From: Heliomicrobium undosum
GTDB lineage: Bacteria; Bacillota; Desulfitobacteriia; Heliobacteriales; Heliobacteriaceae
Length of the DNA stretch: 64,000 bases
NCBI RefSeq assembly: GCF_009877425.1
Contig: NZ_WXEY01000002.1
Span: forward strand, 200,960-264,959
Direction of reading: 5' to 3'
A program made the position numbers and the translations under genes. The notes beneath the pieces were generated by a model. That model saw only the letters and a program-made list of their open reading frames with translations, did no database searches and was not told where the DNA came from. Within the stretch, counting starts at the first letter, position 1. Each line of letters begins with the position of its first letter. This document shows, piece after piece, positions 60,039-64,000 of this stretch.

Positions 60039-61552
60039 ATGTTACAAATGCCGCAGCAACAGTTTATCAAGTTTTTACGCGAACAGGAAGGGTGTTCGAT
60101 TCAAGAAATCGCGGATCGGGTTCAAGTAAACTGGCGAACGGCAAAGAAATATGCTGACCGGGACAACTGGAACCCAACGATCAAGGCTCCTGTACATAAG
60201 CATCCCGTGATGGAACACTATGTGGAGATCATCGATACCTGGCTTATTGAGGACGAGAGACTGACCCGAAAACAACGGCATACCGCCGCCCGGATATACA
60301 ACCGGCTGAAAAACGAGCACGGATTTACCGGAAGCGATCGCACAGTTCGCAACTATGTCAGCAAGCGCCGCAAGCAACTGCAACTGGAACGAGCGCAACG
60401 CTACGAGCGATTGGAGCACCCTGGGGGAGAGGCACAAGTCGATTTTGGAACCATCCAGGTGAGCCAGGACAATCAGTTGAAGGAATACAAGGTCCTCTTC
60501 GCCTCGTTCCCATACAGCAACGCCGCCTTTGCCTACCCGGTGCCCAAAGAGAACCAGGAATGCTTCCTCGAAGGCATGAAGCGGCTTTTTGAGCAGATGG
60601 GCGGTGTTCCCCGCCGGATTTGGTTCGATAACTTGTCGGCGGCGGTCGTGGCTGTGGAATCCCATGGGAAGCGACAATGCACCAACGCATTCTTGCGGTT
60701 CAGCGCCCACTACCGATTCGAGCCCGTGTTTTGCAATCCGGCCAGCGGCAACGAGAAAGGCCACGTAGAAAACAAGGTCGGTTATGGGCGCCGCAACTGG
60801 TGCGTCCCGCCGCCCGTCTTCGAGTCCCATGATGGGTTGGTCAAGGAACTGGCCGAACGGGCGCTGGCGGATCGGCAACGGAGTCACTACGCAAAAAGCA
60901 TCTCTATCGAAAGCCTCTGGGAAGAGGAACAATCGAAGCTGCTTCGTCTGCCAGACGAGCCCTACGAGGTCTTCCGCCTCGAACAAGCCATGGTGAACAA
61001 CTACGGCGAGGTTCGCTTTGAAGCCGCCACACTCCCGATTCCCCAAAGCCGGCCGGGGGACACCGTATGGCTGAAAATTTCTTGGGACACCATCGATGTG
61101 CTGGATTCTCTTCATCGACGGTTGGCGCAGTTTCCGCGCCCGTACATGCAAAAGTCGATAGAGATTGACTGGAAAGCGGTTCTGGATGGATTTAAACGCC
61201 GTCCCCGCGCGGTGACCCATTCCTATTTCGCCGGAATGATGCCCCCACCAGTAAGAGCGTTTCTGTCTGCTTCCGATCTCATCGAGCGAAAAAAGCATAT
61301 CAGCAGCGTGCGCCAGTGGCTGGAGCGCTACACCCTTTGCGATATCGCCGCGGCATTGGGGGCCGAGGCCGCTGACTCCGAATCCCTGGACTCCCTTTCA
61401 CCGGAACGGATAGAGCACCGACTCTATAAAAACCGACACCCGGAGTTTCGCCCCATCCCCTTTGCGGAGCCCTACACACCGGCAGAAATGATTGGCAGAG
61501 CTCCAGACTTGCAGGCCTATAACCGCCTGGCCGCTTTGGGGGGTGAAGCACG

Positions 61553-61556
<4 letters not shown>
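60039..61556 (+). CDS. istA: IS21 transposase IstA
   Basis: This 505-residue transposase has an N-terminal HTH (QEIADRVQVNWRTAKKYADR) and an rve/DDE core with AQVDFGTIQV, IWFDNLSAAVV and NEKGHVENKVGY supplying D, D and E. It catalyses strand transfer of the IS ends. Its stop overlaps the istB start by four bases (ATGA). All catalytic residues are present. An upstream ATG at 60054 or a TTG/GTG may be the true start. Confidence 0.95.
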
Positions 61557-62268
<712 letters not shown>

Positions 62269-62343
62269 CCAAGATGTTGGCAAAGTGCCCCTGCACAAAT
62301 CGGTTGCCGAACTCTGCATTTTTGTCTTGCCAAACACAACAGC

Positions 62344-62561
62344 AGCCGCCGCGTCGAACCACTGGGTTTTTTCCGCCCTATCCACCCTATTCATACTATC
62401 CACCCTATTACCCGCCGTACTACCCATCCTATCCGCCCTATTACCCGCCTTATCCGATTTTTCCGCGTCCGCCGATTTTTTATCCGCCCTATCCTCCCCG
62501 GCCGCCCTACCCATGGCCACGCCCCCCCTATGCGCCCTGGCCGCCCTACCGGCCCCGTTGA
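62344..62561 (+). pseudogene. Pro/Tyr-rich protein, main part after the IS21 insertion
   Basis: The frame continues from the interrupted start with RTTGFFPPYPPYSYY and PPYYPPYYPSYPPYYPPYP, then RPPIFYPPYPPRPPYPWPRP. It is built of PPY-type repeats like some spore-coat and surface proteins. Without the IS it would be about 76 residues. The frame upstream inside the IS (from 62274) is a chance extension. Confidence 0.75.
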
Positions 62562-62566
62562 TCGCT

Positions 62567-62851
62567 TCAGGATTGCTTCATTTTTTCAATATCCGCTTCG
62601 AATTCCTTCGCTAGGGCTTTCAATGTGTCGATCTCTTCTTCCAGAAGTTTGTATACCTCTACCGGCGTCTTAATGCCGGCCTCTTTGACCTCGTCGATAA
62701 AGTCTTGGATTCGTTTGGCTGTTTTTTCACAGGCGACGAGCGTTCCTGTCAATGCGGCCAGTTGGTCGGCTTCCCGCTCTTTTCGTATCTCCTGCTGACG
62801 GTTCAACAAGAATCCTTCACCACTTCCGTTCTTATTTTCCAGGAATATCAT
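62567..62851 (-). CDS. small coiled-coil hypothetical protein
   Basis: This ~94-residue helical protein (LNRQQEIRKEREADQLAALT...VYKLLEEEIDTLKALAKEF) is charged, with no known family. The ATG at 62851 abuts AAAAGGG; an in-frame TTG at about 62800 after GAAGGA may be the true start. It converges with the interrupted Pro/Tyr-rich gene. Confidence 0.55.
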   Translation of the reverse strand: MIFLENKNGSGEGFLLNRQQEIRKEREADQLAALTGTLVACEKTAKRIQDFIDEVKEAGIKTPVEVYKLLEEEIDTLKALAKEFEADIEKMKQS

Positions 62852-62928
62852 TCCCTTTTCTATTCCATTTAACGTATTTGTTCAAAAAAAATTTCATTTA
62901 AATCGCTCCAAAGCAAATGAGCCTATAG

Positions 62929-62955
62929 AAAAACCCAGACCGCCCCGGTCTGGGT
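62929..62955 (-). terminator. terminator of spoVG
   Basis: ACCCAGACCG pairs with CGGTCTGGGT and is followed by TTTTTC on the minus strand. Confidence 0.9.
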
Positions 62956-62986
62956 ATCTTTTTTTTCTTCTGTTATATCAGGGGCC

Positions 62987-63265
62987 TCATACAGCTGCCT
63001 GCTCTTTCTCACCGGCTGCCGATTGAAAAGCCTCGAGAACCGCTTGGGAAAGGATGGCGCGGACTTCCTGGGAAATGGGATGAGCGATGTCACGGTACTT
63101 GCCGTCCGGTGTTTTCCGGCTCGGCATGGCGACAAAGATCCCTTTCGGCGTTTCCACAACCTTGATGTCGTGAATGACAAATTCGTCGCCAATGGTGACA
63201 GAGACGATGGCTTTCACTGTGTTTTCCAGGTTCACTTTCCGGATCTTGACGTCCGTGATGTTCAT
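62987..63265 (-). CDS. spoVG: septation/sporulation regulator SpoVG
   Basis: This 92-residue protein is the usual SpoVG length with MNITDVKIRKVNLENTVKAI, VIHDIKVVETPKGIFVAMPS and HPISQEVRAILSQAVLEAF, the complete family core. SpoVG is a small DNA/RNA-binding protein acting in sporulation, septation and virulence regulation. The ATG follows AGGGGGTG. A sigma-A promoter and a terminator frame it. It is the first of three related genes read leftward here. Confidence 0.95.
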   Translation of the reverse strand: MNITDVKIRKVNLENTVKAIVSVTIGDEFVIHDIKVVETPKGIFVAMPSRKTPDGKYRDIAHPISQEVRAILSQAVLEAFQSAAGEKEQAAV

Positions 63266-63298
63266 CCTCGCACCCCCTAAAGCGTTTGTATAATCACA

Positions 63299-63326
63299 AT
63301 TTTACAACATTTTTAGACAGAGTCAA
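63299..63326 (-). promoter_or_regulatory. sigma-A-like promoter of spoVG
   Basis: TTGACT (63321-63326), a 16-base spacer and TAAAAT (63299-63304) lie about 35 bases before the spoVG start. Confidence 0.7.
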
Positions 63327-63378
63327 CATGCTTATGCTGATTTTTATCAATCTTTGTATAGATTTTGTGTTGGCTCGT

Positions 63379-63630
63379 CTACTGTTCTAGCGACATTTCT
63401 TCATCAGCCAAGGCGCTCTGATAGGTCCGGAGCACGGCCTCGGCAATCGTCGAGTTTGCCTGGGGCGAGACGGGCTGCGCGATGGGGGGCAGAGAGACAT
63501 AGATCCCCCTCTCCCCTTCAACGACCTTGATGTCATGAATGACAAACATATCATCAATCGTCATGGATGCGACGGCTTTCATTTCGCTGTCATCGAAAAG
63601 CTTCCGGATCTGCACATCTGTGATTCTCAT
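63379..63630 (-). CDS. SpoVG-family paralogue, shortened
   Basis: This 83-residue SpoVG-like protein keeps MRITDVQIRKL, FVIHDIKVVEGERGIYVSLPP and the C-terminal helix. The basic RRK...KYRDIAHP loop, which in SpoVG helps nucleic-acid binding, is replaced by IAQPVSPQANS. The ATG follows GAGGAAGGTG. It lies 113 bases upstream of spoVG on the same strand with no terminator visible between it and the spoVG promoter. Confidence 0.85.
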   Translation of the reverse strand: MRITDVQIRKLFDDSEMKAVASMTIDDMFVIHDIKVVEGERGIYVSLPPIAQPVSPQANSTIAEAVLRTYQSALADEEMSLEQ

Positions 63631-63679
63631 CGGCGCACACCTTCCTCTTTGTCTTTCGCCGGACCGGTGGGATGGCGCA

Positions 63680-63943
63680 TTATGCTTGTATGTACTCCAT
63701 TTTTTGAAAAGCGTTGATGACTGTCCGGGTCACGTACTCCCAGGCTTCTTTGTTGGTCGGATGGGCCGTGTAACGGATCCCCTCCGTGAAGGGCTTGCGT
63801 CGAGGCATCTCCACAGCCAGCCCCTCCGGCCCCTCGATTACCTTGATCCCATTGATGATCAATGCATCATCCAGTGTAATCGACGCGATCGCTTTGATTT
63901 TATCCAACTGTACTCGCGTGATTTGCACGTCCGTTATCTGCAT
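63680..63943 (-). CDS. SpoVG-family paralogue
   Basis: This 87-residue protein has MQITDVQITRV, IINGIKVIEGPEGLAVEMPRRK and the long helix EAWEYVTRTVINAFQKM. Unlike the middle paralogue it keeps the basic MPRRKPFTEGIRYTAHP loop, as in true SpoVG. The ATG follows GAGGG at seven bases. It is the outermost of three tandem genes; the window ends 57 bases beyond its start. Confidence 0.88.
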   Translation of the reverse strand: MQITDVQITRVQLDKIKAIASITLDDALIINGIKVIEGPEGLAVEMPRRKPFTEGIRYTAHPTNKEAWEYVTRTVINAFQKMEYIQA

Positions 63944-64000
63944 TCGCTAACCCTCGCACCGTTTCTCCCATACAACAAATTGTAATTTCAATCGCATTTA

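Noticed and set aside
60075-61298. Long minus-strand frame inside istA
   Set aside because: It is a shadow of the istA reading frame. IstA has all transposase motifs and the minus frame has none.
62274-62343. Start of a 95-codon Pro/Tyr-rich protein inside the IS end
   Set aside because: The ATG is within the IS21 right end. The natural start is at 59884 before the insertion.

Overview
The window looks like chromosome from an anaerobic, spore-forming Firmicute of the class Clostridia, plausibly the Peptococcaceae/Heliobacteriaceae neighbourhood. The reasons are spore genes (sleB, ypeB, three spoVG-type genes), strong AGGAGG-type ribosome binding sites with many GTG/TTG starts, T-box and c-di-AMP leaders, selenocysteine and bacillithiol genes, 2[4Fe-4S] proteins and a PduL-type acyltransferase. 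The genus is inference; no rRNA is present. Core regions are visibly GC-rich. Accessory regions (about 1-13 kb and 51-62.5 kb) are AT-richer and patchy.

Layout. (1) 1-13 kb is a mobile/defence island. It holds the start of a tyrosine recombinase, a phage-type HTH protein, a YolD-like protein, a solitary DNA methyltransferase, a complete type I restriction-modification operon (hsdR-hsdS-hsdM), a possible nuclease, a TIGR04141/DUF6119 protein, two tandem copies of a 64-residue gene and a TPR-like membrane protein. (2) 13.3-15.3 kb holds ten tRNA genes: a lone tRNA-Pro on the minus strand, a seven-gene plus-strand cluster, and a Met-Val pair. (3) 15.5-28.4 kb is envelope, germination and metabolism: a class A PBP, an ANTAR protein with a degenerate receiver, NIF3-like and pduL genes, sleB-ypeB, a degenerate bacterial enhancer-binding protein, and a c-di-AMP-riboswitch-controlled LysM/SleB hydrolase. 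It ends with the operon selA-selD-bshC, in which selD reads an in-frame UGA as selenocysteine. (4) 30-50.7 kb is housekeeping: feoA, ferredoxin, a beta-CASP nuclease, a T-box/Lrp/aminotransferase operon, a split cobalamin-dependent methionine synthase, a phosphatase-like membrane protein, DegV, a Mur-ligase-like pseudoenzyme, L,D-transpeptidase, a beta-lactamase-like hydrolase, ilvE and a HTH-ferredoxin fusion. (5) 50.9-54.2 kb is a small island inserted at tRNA-Thr, bounded by a 76-bp duplication of the tRNA 3' half. It carries a frameshifted integrase, an FMN reductase and an MBL hydrolase. (6) 54.2-59.7 kb holds AT-richer small, lipoprotein and fragmentary genes. (7) 59.9-62.3 kb is an IS21-family element with 47-bp ends and a 5-bp target duplication, inserted into a Pro/Tyr-rich protein gene. 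(8) 62.5-64 kb ends with three tandem spoVG-type genes.

Cooperating sets are as follows. HsdR, HsdS and HsdM form one restriction-modification enzyme. SelA charges tRNA-Sec and SelD supplies selenophosphate, while SelD itself needs Sec. SleB and YpeB act in spore cortex lysis. MetH and its separate activation protein form one functional methionine synthase. The Lrp-type regulator and the aminotransferase share a T-box leader. The most unusual points are the uncharacterised nuclease-like/DUF6119 pair beside the type I system, the duplicated 64-residue gene whose copies differ only silently, the Sec-SelD/bacillithiol operon, and the exactly resolvable IS21 disruption.
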